Source: Lachnospiraceae bacterium | GTDB taxonomy: Bacteria; Bacillota; Clostridia; Lachnospirales; Lachnospiraceae | DNA length: 64,000 bases | Direction of reading: 5' to 3' | Assembly: GCA_016288005.1 (NCBI GenBank) | Contig: JAEEXY010000004.1 | Coordinates: 26,700-90,699, forward strand | Shown here: piece after piece, positions 1 through 10,329 of the stretch | How the letters are laid out: each line of letters opens with the position of its first letter | Position numbering within the stretch: position 1 is the stretch's first letter | Translations under genes and position numbers: made by a program | Notes under the pieces: generated by a model | What the model was told of the DNA's origin: nothing | The model's database searches: none | Seen by the model: the letters and a program-made list of their open reading frames with translations, nothing else

Positions 1-95
1 AAAAAGGAAGCGGCTATTATCTTATGATTTTTGCGGCTTTGGCTTTAACTATCGCGGGTATCATAGGATTACTGTCGAAAAAGAAAAATAAATAA
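1..95 (+). CDS. C-terminal fragment of a probable cell-wall-anchored surface protein
   Basis: Reading frame from nt 3 gives KGSGYYLMIFAALALTIAGIIGLLSKKKNK*: hydrophobic segment plus basic tail, as in sortase substrates. Any LPxTG motif would lie outside the window. Confidence 0.5.
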   Translation, partial: KGSGYYLMIFAALALTIAGIIGLLSKKKNK

Positions 96-180
96 AGATG
101 TTTTCTTGTATTGAAGAGTTCATTAGTTTATAATATTTCTATCAACCGGGGGACCGGAGTATTTTGAGAGGAGTATTAAA

Positions 181-942
181 ATGGCTGAGGAAAAAAAGGA
201 ACGTAAGATTGTGTCAGCTTCCGACACGACTAAGACTGTTAAGACTGCGACCGGCGAAAAGAAGGTTCAGCAGGCTAAGCCCGTCGGAAACGCGGGAGGG
301 TTAAGATGCGGAGCTATCATTCTCTGGGTACTTGCTATCTGCTGTGAGGTTTTCGCATTCCTGTTCTATTTTGGAAAGATCAATATCACATTTGCGCCTA
401 CCATGACTGTGATCATCGGTGCCATCGTACTGGACCTGATATTTGTTGTGATCGGTTCACTGCTCTGGAAAAAGGCTAACCTTATCGATCCCGCATCAAA
501 GAAGAATAAGGTTAAGTTCTGGCTGTGGAACAATATGGGCATGATCGTTGCCGTTTTCGCGTTCCTGCCTCTGATCATTCTTATCTTTACCGATAAGGAG
601 AAGAAATTTGACAAGAATACCCGCATCATCGCAGGTATCGCGGCTGTTGTAGCGTTGCTCGTTGCTCTGGCTGTTGGTCATGACTGGAATCCCGTTTCCC
701 AGGAGGATCTGACCACCGCGCAGACCGAGATCGACGGCAATGTATACTGGACTCACTACGGACATGTTTATCACCTGAGCGAGAACTGCCAGCACCTGAA
801 CAACAGCGATACACTTGTTACCGGTACCGTTGAGGAGGCTGTTGCGGCCAACAAGAGCCGTCTGTGCAAGACCTGCCTGAACAACTGGAACAAGGAGCAT
901 CCCGATGACCAGATCTCATCAGAGGTTGTTACGGATGAATGA
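181..942 (+). CDS. Membrane protein with C-terminal H/C-C-C putative metal-binding motif (YHLSENCQHL...CKTC)
   Basis: ORF with gaggag upstream; several hydrophobic segments; C-terminal VYHLSENCQHLNNS...SRLCKTCLNN. Confidence 0.75.
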   Translation: MAEEKKERKIVSASDTTKTVKTATGEKKVQQAKPVGNAGGLRCGAIILWVLAICCEVFAFLFYFGKINITFAPTMTVIIGAIVLDLIFVVIGSLLWKKANLIDPASKKNKVKFWLWNNMGMIVAVFAFLPLIILIFTDKEKKFDKNTRIIAGIAAVVALLVALAVGHDWNPVSQEDLTTAQTEIDGNVYWTHYGHVYHLSENCQHLNNSDTLVTGTVEEAVAANKSRLCKTCLNNWNKEHPDDQISSEVVTDE

Positions 943-1015
943 TCGCATCTGACCGGATGCCCGGGATCTGTTGAGGATGTATCATTAAACGGATCCGATC
1001 TATAAAGAATCATTA

Positions 1016-1053
1016 CCCGCAGCAGGTTTATGCCGGCTGCGGGGTTTTTAAAC
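1016..1053 (+). terminator. Intrinsic terminator
   Basis: cccgcagc...gctgcggg stem followed by gttttt, downstream of the 181-942 CDS. Confidence 0.75.
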
Positions 1054-1119
1054 AAGCAGTATCAGACGTTTTCCGAACTGTTTCAGCCCGGAGCGATGAT
1101 ACGGAACGGAGGTAGTTTT

Positions 1120-3507
1120 ATGCCTGATATGCAGGGCGGAAGAAAGAAAAATGTTACCGGACAGGGTAAAGACGTTTATAAGAGAGGAGAGGGCTTAGGC
1201 ACCGGTCCCGTCGGCAGCGGCGGCGGCAGACCGCCCATAGGCAGTGGTTCGGGACGCGGTTCGGGTTCACAGGTTACCCGCGGGTCGGGCGGCATGATGA
1301 AGATCATCCTGATCGTGATCGCTGTTCTCGTTCTCGGCGGAGGCGGCACCGGTCTGTTCTCGCTGTTTGGCGGCGGTTCGGGCAGCGGCAGCGGTACGGG
1401 CACAGGCACTTCGATATCGTCGGGCTCATCGTCGTCGGGTTCACTGCTCAGCGGCATTGCAGGGAGCCTCATCTCTTCGGGATTCGGCTCGAGCACGATG
1501 CAGAGCGTAGGCAGCACGAGCAGCGGCTGGGTTGCGGATAACAACACAGGTAAGCTGAACAAAAATGTCGACAAGAGCGCGCGCAGCAGATATACGACCA
1601 TAAAGGGCAACGGCAAGGACACCGTTACCATGATGGTTTACATGTGCGGTACCGACCTTGAGAGCAAATACGGCATGGCGACCAACGATCTCAACGAGAT
1701 GATGAAGGCCACCATTTCCGACAAGATCAATATCATCGTTTATACGGGCGGATGCAGCAACTGGAAGACTAACGGCATCAGCACCTCCAATAACCAGATA
1801 TATAAGCTCACGAGCGGCAAGATGGTACGTCTCGAGGATAACATGGGCAATAAGGCCATGACCGATCCCGCGACGCTCACCGAGTTCATCAAGTACGCGA
1901 ACAAGAATTATCCCGCCGACAGAAATATCCTGATATTCTGGGATCACGGCGGAGGATCGCTCTCGGGCTACGGCTATGACGAGACTCATAAGTCTGCGGG
2001 TTCGATGAACCTCGCGGGCATCAATACAGCTCTTAAAAATGCCGGTATCAAATACGATTTCATCGGCTTTGACGCATGCCTGATGGCGACAGTTGAGACC
2101 GACCTGATGCTCGCCAATTACGCGGATTACGTGATCGCATCCGAGGAGACGGAGCCCGGTGTCGGCTGGTATTACACCAACTGGCTTACCGCGTTCTCGA
2201 ACAATACCTCGATGGATACGATCGAGATCGGCAAGAACATCATCGACGATTTCGTTGATGTCTGCGCGCAGTCCTGCCCCGGACAGAAGACCACTCTGTC
2301 GATCGTTGATCTGGCCGAGCTTTCCGAAACCGTAGGAGACGATTTTAAGGCATTTGCGAAGAGCACCTCAAAGCTCATCAACGACAACAAGTACGAGACC
2401 GTTTCAGATGCGAGAAGCGACACCAGAGAGTTTGCACAGTCAAACGCGATCGATCAGATCGACCTGATCAATTTTGCGCTGAACCTAGATACAAAGGAAG
2501 GCAAGGCACTCGCGGATACACTGCTTTCATCGGTTAAGTACAACAGGACCTCGTCCAACATGACCAATGCTTACGGTATCTCCATTTTCTTCCCCTACCG
2601 CAAGACAAATAAGGTTAATTCGGCAGTATCGACATATGACCAGATCGGCCTTGATGACGAGTATTCCGCATGCATCAAGGAGTTTGCGGGAGTACAGGGC
2701 GTAGGTGCCGCGGCAGGCGCTTCGTCAGGTTCTTCGATGGGATCCCTGCTCGATCTGCTCGGCGGCGGCTCGGCTTCGGGTTCGGGTTCATCGCTCGACA
2801 GCATCCTGGGACTGGTTTCGACTATCTCGGGACTCAGCGGCAGATCGATGAGCGACGAGGCGATCGCCGGATATGTCAGCAATAACCTGCTCGATACTTC
2901 AAAGCTTAACTGGAAATCGGACAGCGAAGGACATAAGTACATTACGCTCAGCACATCCGACTGGAGCCTGATCAACAGCGTCGATCTCAACATGTTTGTT
3001 GACGACGGAGCCGGCTATATCGATCTCGGTCTCGACAATCTCTATGCCATCGACGATTACGGCAATCTGATCGCGGACACCGAGGGCACATGGCTCTCGA
3101 TCAACGATCAGCCTGTTGCCTACTATCATGTTGATACGACCGGCGATGTGATCACGGGCAAGGTACCCGCGCTGCTCAACGGTGAGCGCGTGAACCTCAT
3201 TATCAACCTTTCCTACAGCACCGGAAAGGGCAGTGTGATCGGCGCGGAGCCCATATATGATAATACTGTCACCGAGACAGAGTTCAGAGGTCTCGTTGAT
3301 ATCGCAAACGGCGACGTGATCGATTTCCTCTGCGACTATTACGCATACGACGGCAGCTACCTCGACAGCTACAAGCTCGGTGACCGCCTCACCGTAAACG
3401 GCGCGCTCAAGGTCAGCGACACTTACGTAGGACAGAAGATGGTCGGCCTGTATAAACTTACCGACATCTACGGCCAGAGCTACTGGACCGAGAAATTCAA
3501 TAAATAA
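1120..3507 (+). CDS. Clostripain-family (C11) cysteine peptidase, membrane-anchored, with Gly/Ser-rich linkers
   Basis: MMVYMCGTDLES, ILIFWDHGGG and FIGFDACLMATVE motifs; ggaggt SD before ATG 1120. The track start at 1030 lies inside a terminator. Confidence 0.85.
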   Translation: MPDMQGGRKKNVTGQGKDVYKRGEGLGTGPVGSGGGRPPIGSGSGRGSGSQVTRGSGGMMKIILIVIAVLVLGGGGTGLFSLFGGGSGSGSGTGTGTSISSGSSSSGSLLSGIAGSLISSGFGSSTMQSVGSTSSGWVADNNTGKLNKNVDKSARSRYTTIKGNGKDTVTMMVYMCGTDLESKYGMATNDLNEMMKATISDKINIIVYTGGCSNWKTNGISTSNNQIYKLTSGKMVRLEDNMGNKAMTDPATLTEFIKYANKNYPADRNILIFWDHGGGSLSGYGYDETHKSAGSMNLAGINTALKNAGIKYDFIGFDACLMATVETDLMLANYADYVIASEETEPGVGWYYTNWLTAFSNNTSMDTIEIGKNIIDDFVDVCAQSCPGQKTTLSIVDLAELSETVGDDFKAFAKSTSKLINDNKYETVSDARSDTREFAQSNAIDQIDLINFALNLDTKEGKALADTLLSSVKYNRTSSNMTNAYGISIFFPYRKTNKVNSAVSTYDQIGLDDEYSACIKEFAGVQGVGAAAGASSGSSMGSLLDLLGGGSASGSGSSLDSILGLVSTISGLSGRSMSDEAIAGYVSNNLLDTSKLNWKSDSEGHKYITLSTSDWSLINSVDLNMFVDDGAGYIDLGLDNLYAIDDYGNLIADTEGTWLSINDQPVAYYHVDTTGDVITGKVPALLNGERVNLIINLSYSTGKGSVIGAEPIYDNTVTETEFRGLVDIANGDVIDFLCDYYAYDGSYLDSYKLGDRLTVNGALKVSDTYVGQKMVGLYKLTDIYGQSYWTEKFNK

Positions 3508-3514
3508 ATAGTAG

Positions 3515-3540
3515 ACATGGGGACGGTTCTTCCTTGTCTC
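3515..3540. repeat. Half copy of the GGGGACGGTTCTTC repeat
   Basis: acatggggacggttcttccttgtctc shares ggggacggttcttc and a tgtct core with 37112-37130. Confidence 0.65.
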
Positions 3541-3651
3541 CCTAAACCGAAAAATGAATAAAATGTGAATTCTACAGCTTTGGACTTGCAAAAAAGTGAT
3601 TCAATTGTTACAATATTGTTACGAAATTGATTCGAAGGGTAACATTGTATC

Positions 3652-4821
3652 ATGAAACTGTCCAAAGCTGTACGCATTTTTATAGCGATCTTACTTGTCT
3701 GCGCATTCATTCTTCCCGAGGGAGTCAGTGTCAGCGCAGCCTCATATAAAACCGGTATCTATAAGATAAACACTCAGGAGTCACCGCTTAACATCAGATC
3801 CTGCTACGGCAGCGAATACATGAAGGTGGGATCCGTGCCGAAGGGCAAGCAGGTCAACGTTACCTTTGTCAGCTCAAACGGCTGGGGTAAGATCGTTTAC
3901 GGCGACGCGCACGGATGGATCTCGCTCGAGTACTGCAAGTATGTAGGACCCGCGGAAGAGGCGACGGTATCCGCGTCTAAGGCCAAGGTCGATAAGACTT
4001 ACGCAGTTTCGGCAGCCAATCTGACCTGGGTTACCGGCTGGAAGCAGGAGTATTCAAAGTCCAGCGGTCTGTGTACTTCATCAGCTACCGCATCTCTGCT
4101 CAGACGCCGTCAGGCAGCCGAGGGCAGGCCTGTAACATTTACTTTCGGCGATGTCCGCGCGGCCATGGGCGGCAATCCGATACCCGATAAAAACGGCAAA
4201 TACGAGAGCTGCAGCTCTTATTTCTCGGATGTTACTCCTTTTACACATCAGGATACTGCGACCGGCGCGGCCGTTACATATTACCTTAAAAAGGAGACCG
4301 AGACCACTCATTCGCATAACCGCGAGTATATTGCGGATCTGCTGGATGTTCATCCCGAGGGCGTGGTCGTTTACACCAGGTACGGGAGCAGCGGAAAGCA
4401 CGCGGTGCTCATTTCCGATTATGTCCGCAACAAGGACGGTTCGCTAACTTTTTACGCTTACGATCCCGCAAACGGCACAGGCAGGAGAAAGCTTCAGGAC
4501 ACCTGGATCATGACTAAGATCAGTTCAGTCGGAGCGTTTTTCGCTAATGTTATTTCCATCTGGTATGTTCAGGGTGAGCTGACAGTGGACGACGGGTATT
4601 TTGCGTATCCCGGATATGAGGTGGTCAACTCGCAGATGACCGTCGCGAAAAAGAAGACATATGTTTATGCTGAGTCGGATACCTCATCAGAGCGCATCGA
4701 GAAGCTCGCGAAGGGCAGCACGATCGACGTGGCGTACAGATTTACCTCCGAGGACGGCACTGTATGGTGCATCACGGGAGCAGGCTTCTTCATCGAGGCT
4801 GACAGGCTTTCAGCAAAATAA
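3652..4821 (+). CDS. Secreted SH3b - C39-like peptidase - SH3b protein
   Basis: Signal peptide; SH3b-like N-terminus (LNIRSCYGSEYMKVGSVPKGKQVNV); SGLCTSSATASLL, GKHAVLISDYV and YDPANG fit a papain-like Cys/His/Asp fold. Confidence 0.65.
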   Translation: MKLSKAVRIFIAILLVCAFILPEGVSVSAASYKTGIYKINTQESPLNIRSCYGSEYMKVGSVPKGKQVNVTFVSSNGWGKIVYGDAHGWISLEYCKYVGPAEEATVSASKAKVDKTYAVSAANLTWVTGWKQEYSKSSGLCTSSATASLLRRRQAAEGRPVTFTFGDVRAAMGGNPIPDKNGKYESCSSYFSDVTPFTHQDTATGAAVTYYLKKETETTHSHNREYIADLLDVHPEGVVVYTRYGSSGKHAVLISDYVRNKDGSLTFYAYDPANGTGRRKLQDTWIMTKISSVGAFFANVISIWYVQGELTVDDGYFAYPGYEVVNSQMTVAKKKTYVYAESDTSSERIEKLAKGSTIDVAYRFTSEDGTVWCITGAGFFIEADRLSAK

Positions 4822-4836
4822 TATCACGAATTTCAG

Positions 4837-4871
4837 GTACCCGAAGGACCAAACTTCGGGTACTTTCTTTA
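4837..4871 (+). terminator. Intrinsic terminator
   Basis: gtacccgaag-gaccaaa-cttcgggtac followed by tttcttt. Confidence 0.8.
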
Positions 4872-4960
4872 TGTTTGCATTTTGTGTAAATAGGAGTAAA
4901 ATATAAGATGTTGAATTATGTGATGATGAAGAAAACAGAAGAATTTGGGAGAAACCATAG

Positions 4961-6316
4961 ATGAAGATTATTGTTATAGGATGCGGAAAGATCGGACTTT
5001 CGCTGGTAAAGCAGCTGACGCAGGAGGGACATATCGTAACCGTTATCGATAAGAATTCCACGCGCCTTAAGACTGCGCTTTCAAACCTGGACGTCATGTC
5101 ATATACGGGTGACGGCACGAGCTCCGTTACGCTTCGCGAAGCGGGCATAGGAGACGCGGACCTGATGGTGGCGGTCATGGATTCGGACGAGATGAACCTG
5201 CTCTGCTGCGTGATAGCGCAGAAGGTCAGCAAATGCCGTACCATCGCGCGCGTTCGCAACCCCATTTACAATTCCGAGATAGAGTTCTTAAAGAACGAAC
5301 TCGATATCTCGATGATATTTAACCCCGAACTGACGGCGGCAGAGGAGATCGCGAGAATATTCAATTTCCCTTACGCGACAAAGATCGATGTATTCTCAAA
5401 CCGCAAGGTCGAGATGGTACATTTTAAGATCAAGCTCGACTCCAAGCTCTCGAAGCTCCATATCGTAGATATCAGGGCAAAGTATAACGCGAATGTGCTG
5501 GTCTGCACGGTAACGCGCGGCGACAGGACCATCATCCCCGGCGGTGATTTCATACTCGAGCAGGGCGATCTGGTCGGTATCGTGGGCGCACGTACCGAGA
5601 TCAACAAGTTCTTTAAGATGTTCGGCGTAGGTACCGACAGGGTTCCCGACGCGATGATCGTCGGAGGCGGCAAAATAGGCTATTTCCTCGCGAAAAAGCT
5701 TATCGAGTCCGGCATTAAGGTTAAGATCGTTGAGGCTGACCGTGACAGATGCGAGTTCCTTGCGGACGTGCTTCCCGAGGCTGATATTATCAACGGCGAC
5801 GGCACCGACCGCAATCTGCTGATGGAAGAAGGACTGGGCAACGCGTCGGGGTTTGCGGCGCTTACGAGCATCGATGAGGAGAATATCCTGCTTAGCCTGT
5901 TCGCGATCGATCATGTCAGGGCCAAGACGGTCACAAAGGTTAACAGGATCAATTACGATGAGGTTATCGACAGGCTCAATCTCGATACGATCATCAACCC
6001 CAACAAGGTTTCCAACGACCTGCTCATACAGTTCATCAGATCGATGGATTACACAAAGGATTCCGACATAGAAAACTACCGCAAGATAGGCGATGACGAG
6101 GCCGAGGCGATGGAGTTCATCATTAAGGACGGCTCTCATGTTGTCGATATCCCGCTGATGCAGCTCAAAAAGAAAAAGGATGTGCTGATCTGCTGCATTA
6201 CGCGCGATAAGAAGATCATCATACCCGGCGGCCAGGATCTGATCAAGGTCGGAGACAGGGTGGTCATCGTTCACACCACCTCGGACATCAATAATATCGA
6301 CGACATACTCGAATAA
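4961..6316 (+). CDS. trkA: Trk potassium uptake system protein TrkA
   Basis: Two Rossmann/TrkA-N repeats (MKIIVIGCGKIGLSLVKQL; DAMIVGGGKIGYFLAKKL) with TrkA-C regions; trkH follows. Confidence 0.93.
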   Translation: MKIIVIGCGKIGLSLVKQLTQEGHIVTVIDKNSTRLKTALSNLDVMSYTGDGTSSVTLREAGIGDADLMVAVMDSDEMNLLCCVIAQKVSKCRTIARVRNPIYNSEIEFLKNELDISMIFNPELTAAEEIARIFNFPYATKIDVFSNRKVEMVHFKIKLDSKLSKLHIVDIRAKYNANVLVCTVTRGDRTIIPGGDFILEQGDLVGIVGARTEINKFFKMFGVGTDRVPDAMIVGGGKIGYFLAKKLIESGIKVKIVEADRDRCEFLADVLPEADIINGDGTDRNLLMEEGLGNASGFAALTSIDEENILLSLFAIDHVRAKTVTKVNRINYDEVIDRLNLDTIINPNKVSNDLLIQFIRSMDYTKDSDIENYRKIGDDEAEAMEFIIKDGSHVVDIPLMQLKKKKDVLICCITRDKKIIIPGGQDLIKVGDRVVIVHTTSDINNIDDILE

Positions 6317-6353
6317 GCGTTATCGCTATTATTGATCAACGGGGAGATAATCT

Positions 6354-7796
6354 ATGAATTACGGAGTAATAATCTATATACTGGGACTTCTGATGAAGGC
6401 AGAGGCAGCCTTCCTGATGTGCCCGTTCGTGGTGGGACTGATCTACCGCGAGAATACGGCATGGAGCTATCTGATCACCGCCGCGATCTGTCTGGCGCTG
6501 GGTCTGGTCATGTCGTGGAAAAAGCCCAAAAAAGGCGGGCTTTATCTGAAAGAGGGCTACTTTGTGGTAGCGCTCGGATGGCTTGTAATGTCTATGCTGG
6601 GTGCTCTTCCTTTCGTTATGACACGGGAGATACCCGGATATATCGACGCTCTTTTCGAAACGGTATCCGGATATACGACGACAGGAGCAACGATACTTGC
6701 AGATGTTGAGGTGCTGACGCACGCGACTCTGTTCTGGAGGAGCTTCCTGCATCTGTTGGGAGGCATGGGAGTATTCGTATTCCTTTCGGGACTGCTGCCC
6801 ATGCTCGGCGGTAATTCGGTCAACCTCATGAAGGCGGAGTCGACAGGACCGTCTGTAGATAAGCTGGTTCCGAGGATCAAGGATACGGTTCGGATCCTGT
6901 ATTCGGTATACCTGGTGATGGGTCTTACAGAAGTGCTGCTCCTGCTCATATTCGGCATGGATCTGTTCTCAAGCCTTACGCTGACCTTCGGTACCATCGG
7001 CACCGGCGGTTTCGGCATTCTTAACTCGAGCATAGGCTCGTATTCGCCCGCGGTACAGTGGACGATCGGTATATTCATGCTGCTGAGCGGTATGAACTAT
7101 TCACTGTATTTCCTGCTGCTTCGCAGGAAGTTTAAGCAGGCGTTCGGCATGGAGGAGATCAGGCTGTATCTGAGCATCACTCTTATAGCATGCGCTCTGA
7201 TCGTACTGAATCTCGGCAGGTTCTACGCGACCTTCGGGGAAACTGTCAGACAGACATTTTTCCAGGTTTCTTCGCTGCTTACGTCCACCGGATACGCGAC
7301 TACGGACTTTGATCTGTGGCCAGAGTTTTCCAAGACTATCCTTATCGTGGTAATGATCATCGGTGCCTGCGCGGGTTCCACCGGCGGCGGTATCAAGATG
7401 AGCCGTCTGCTGATCCTTTTTAAAGCCGCGCGCAAGCAGAACCAGATATTCATCCATCCGCGCGCAGTCAAAAAGATCAAAATGGACAACAATGTTGTCG
7501 ATCACGATGCCGTGCGCGCGACCAATGCATATATTTCGCTGTTTTTCGCTGTTTTGTTCATATCCGTGCTGCTTGTCTCACTGGACGAGCACGATTTCAC
7601 AACGAATTTTACGGCGGTTGTCGCAACACTCAACAACATGGGTCCCGGATTCAATCTCGTCGGACCTACCTGCAACTATTCGTTCTTCTCGGTAGGCTCG
7701 AAGATCGTGCTGATCTTTGATATGCTCGCGGGACGTCTCGAACTGTTCCCGATGCTGCTGCTCATCATGCCGCGAAGCTGGAGGAGGTACTTGTGA
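6354..7796 (+). CDS. trkH: TrkH family potassium uptake protein
   Basis: Polytopic; VSGYTTTGATIL, FGTIGTGGFG, GACAGSTGGGIKMSRLLIL, MAGRLELFPMLLL. Confidence 0.93.
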   Translation: MNYGVIIYILGLLMKAEAAFLMCPFVVGLIYRENTAWSYLITAAICLALGLVMSWKKPKKGGLYLKEGYFVVALGWLVMSMLGALPFVMTREIPGYIDALFETVSGYTTTGATILADVEVLTHATLFWRSFLHLLGGMGVFVFLSGLLPMLGGNSVNLMKAESTGPSVDKLVPRIKDTVRILYSVYLVMGLTEVLLLLIFGMDLFSSLTLTFGTIGTGGFGILNSSIGSYSPAVQWTIGIFMLLSGMNYSLYFLLLRRKFKQAFGMEEIRLYLSITLIACALIVLNLGRFYATFGETVRQTFFQVSSLLTSTGYATTDFDLWPEFSKTILIVVMIIGACAGSTGGGIKMSRLLILFKAARKQNQIFIHPRAVKKIKMDNNVVDHDAVRATNAYISLFFAVLFISVLLVSLDEHDFTTNFTAVVATLNNMGPGFNLVGPTCNYSFFSVGSKIVLIFDMLAGRLELFPMLLLIMPRSWRRYL

Positions 7797-7809
7797 GATA
7801 AAACTATTC

Positions 7810-7877
7810 ACAGGAAATCTGTGAAAGCATAAATCGCAAGCTTGCTTGCAGATTTATGCTTAAACAGATTTTCCTGT
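7810..7877. repeat. Long imperfect intergenic hairpin
   Basis: acaggaaatctgtgaaagcataaatc / gatttatgcttaaacagattttcctgt arms around gcaagcttgcttgca. Confidence 0.8.
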
Positions 7878-7893
7878 AAAGGCCGGACAAAAC

Positions 7894-7955
7894 GCATGAA
7901 TAAACATAAGCCGCACAGCGGCGGCTTACGGCGAAGCCGGAAGGTTTATGAATGC
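7894..7955. repeat. Branched hairpin containing the GGCGAAGCC mini-hairpin module
   Basis: GCATgaATAAAC...GTTTATgaATGC outer arms; inner taagccgc/gcggctta stem and CGGC-GAA-GCCG (7929-7939). Confidence 0.65.
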
Positions 7956-8009
7956 TTTTGTACGGCTGGGAATAGTTTTTATCTCCCTATACAGATTTGG
8001 AGGAAGGAA

Positions 8010-9530
8010 ATGGTCTTACATGCCCAAAAGGGAAGCGACATCTCTGCACTGCTAAAGAATGCAGGCTTTCCTTTCCTCTGCGGCGGCACGGGATCATGCG
8101 GAAAATGCAGGATCAGGGTCCTGTCGGGGGAGGTAAGCATCACCGATGCCGACAGGACGTTTTTTAGTGAAGAAGAGTTAAAAGCAGGCATGAGGCTCGC
8201 CTGCATGGCAGGGACGGCCGGGAGCGATCTCGAGATAGAGTATGAGCTGCCGGACGAGGATATATATATCCCTGAAAGCAGCGACCGGAGCCCGGATTCA
8301 TGCCCCGCAGGAGACAGCTCCGATGCGGAGCGCAAAACAGATATCATAGACACAGGTTCGGCTGCGTTTGACATCGCGATCGACATCGGTACCACGACGA
8401 TCGCGGCTGCGGCGGTCGATAAGCATTCCGGACGGATTATTGCGGTCAGGACAGGCATCAATCATCAGCGCAGCTTCGGCGCGGATGTAATATCGAGGAT
8501 CGTGGCATCGAATCTGGGCAGCGGACCTAAGATGAGAGACGCCGTGATCACCGACATCAATGCCCTGATCGAAGCGATCATGACAGAGCATGCGCTGACT
8601 GCGGCGGGGCTCGGCAGGATCGTTATCGCGGGCAATACCACGATGCAGCATATATTTGCGGGCTATTCGTGCGAAGGACTCGGTACGGCGCCTTTTACGC
8701 CGGTCTCTACGGCACTCACCGATACTCCGTCGGGGCTGCTGCTTCCCGGGATATCGGCTTTTGTGGGCGCGGATATAGTCGCAGGCATCTATTCCTGCGG
8801 ATTCGGAGATGATCTGAGCCTGCTGATAGATCTCGGTACGAACGGAGAACTGGCACTCGGCACTAAGGACAGGATACTGGTCGCGTCTACTGCGGCGGGA
8901 CCCGCGTTTGAAGGCGGAAACATCAGCTGCGGGACCGCGGGCATACCCGGAGCGATATGTGATGTGACGCTATGCGATGAGGACGGAAAAGAGCCGATAG
9001 TGCTGAAACTGATAGGAGGCGCGGAAAAACCTGTCGGGATCTGCGGCACGGGCGTTATAGCGCTGATTGCGGAACTGATCAAACAGGGGCTCGTCGATGA
9101 GACGGGGCTGCTCGATGAGAGACTGCACGGCAGGATCAGGCTGTCCGCGGACGGAAAAGTCACCTTTACACAAAAGGATATAAGAGAGCTGCAGCTGGCT
9201 TCGGCCGCGGTAAGAGGCGGCATAGAGACGCTGCTGGAGGAGTACGGGGCTGCGGCCGGTGATATAAAGCATGTATTTATAGCCGGAGGTTTTGGGACAG
9301 AGCTGGATCCGGATAAGGCAGTCACGATAGGGCTGCTGCCGGAGGAGCTTTCGGACAAGTGCGAGAGTGTCGGGAATTCCTCACTTTCGGGTGCCGTAAA
9401 ATATGCCTCCGACCCGGCAGGTGCGGAGGCACTGGATAATATCGTAAAAGTCAGCCGTGAGATAATCCTCGCGGACAGTGAAGCGTTCAAGGCTCATTTT
9501 ATGGAGCACATGAACTTCGATCATTTGTGA
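8010..9530 (+). CDS. 2Fe-2S / ASKHA-domain protein (DUF4445; corrinoid reductive-activator-like)
   Basis: 2Fe-2S motif [14 protein letters not shown]...[50 protein letters not shown]. ttggaggaaggaa SD before ATG 8010. Confidence 0.85.
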   Translation: MVLHAQKGSDISALLKNAGFPFLCGGTGSCGKCRIRVLSGEVSITDADRTFFSEEELKAGMRLACMAGTAGSDLEIEYELPDEDIYIPESSDRSPDSCPAGDSSDAERKTDIIDTGSAAFDIAIDIGTTTIAAAAVDKHSGRIIAVRTGINHQRSFGADVISRIVASNLGSGPKMRDAVITDINALIEAIMTEHALTAAGLGRIVIAGNTTMQHIFAGYSCEGLGTAPFTPVSTALTDTPSGLLLPGISAFVGADIVAGIYSCGFGDDLSLLIDLGTNGELALGTKDRILVASTAAGPAFEGGNISCGTAGIPGAICDVTLCDEDGKEPIVLKLIGGAEKPVGICGTGVIALIAELIKQGLVDETGLLDERLHGRIRLSADGKVTFTQKDIRELQLASAAVRGGIETLLEEYGAAAGDIKHVFIAGGFGTELDPDKAVTIGLLPEELSDKCESVGNSSLSGAVKYASDPAGAEALDNIVKVSREIILADSEAFKAHFMEHMNFDHL

Positions 9531-10228
9531 TCGCCCTGACCGTAGTAAGCATTGGCGCCGTGTTTGCGCAGATAATGCTTGTCAAGGAGTGAGTTGGGAA
9601 CGGGCTTGATGCCGCAGTTCGACAGCGAGAGATTGTGCCATGCCATGAATGCGACTTCCTCGAGTACGATCGCATTCTCGACGGCTTTCTCGGGGGATTT
9701 GCCCCAGGTGAAGGGACCGTGCGATTTGAGCAGTACCGCGGGAACGTCCATGGGCTTGATGCCGCGTGACTTAAAGGTTTCGATGATCACTTTGCCGGTA
9801 TTGGCCTCATAGGCTTCGGCGATCTCTTCGTCCGAGAGGCAGCGTGCGCAGGGCACGGGGCCGTAGAAATAATCGGCATGAGTGGTTCCGAGGGCGGGGA
9901 TGTCCATTCCCTGCTGGGCCATGATCGTTGCCCATCTCGAATGTGTGTGAACGATGCCGCCGAGCTCGGGATACTCACGGTACAGAGCCAGATGAGTGGG
10001 AGTATCGGATGACGGATTTAAGTTTCCCTCCGCACGATTGCCGTCGAGGTCGAGAACGACCATATCCTCGGGCTTCATGGTGTCGTAGGATACGCCTGAG
10101 GGTTTGATGACAACGAGTCCCTTTTCACGGTCGATACCCGAAACATTGCCCCAGGTAAGTGTGATCAGATTGTTTTTGGGTAAAAGCAGATTGGCGTCAC
10201 AGACGCGCTTTTTCAGTTCTTCCAGCAT
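9521..10228 (-). CDS. araD: L-ribulose-5-phosphate 4-epimerase
   Basis: Class II aldolase family: [45 protein letters not shown]. Confidence 0.9.
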   Translation of the reverse strand: MLEELKKRVCDANLLLPKNNLITLTWGNVSGIDREKGLVVIKPSGVSYDTMKPEDMVVLDLDGNRAEGNLNPSSDTPTHLALYREYPELGGIVHTHSRWATIMAQQGMDIPALGTTHADYFYGPVPCARCLSDEEIAEAYEANTGKVIIETFKSRGIKPMDVPAVLLKSHGPFTWGKSPEKAVENAIVLEEVAFMAWHNLSLSNCGIKPVPNSLLDKHYLRKHGANAYYGQGDHK

Positions 10229-10329
10229 GTTGCGGTCCTTTCTTGTCTGAGTTTTAAGGCTTTGCCTGCTATAAATAAATTATCAAAGGCAGGGCGGTAA
10301 GTCAATCGAAAAGGAAAACGGAGATTATT

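Noticed and set aside
3600-3652. ttgttacaatattgttac repeats as an operator upstream of the SH3-C39 protein
   Set aside because: AT-rich short repeat with only a 10-bp palindrome; too weak to support without copies elsewhere.
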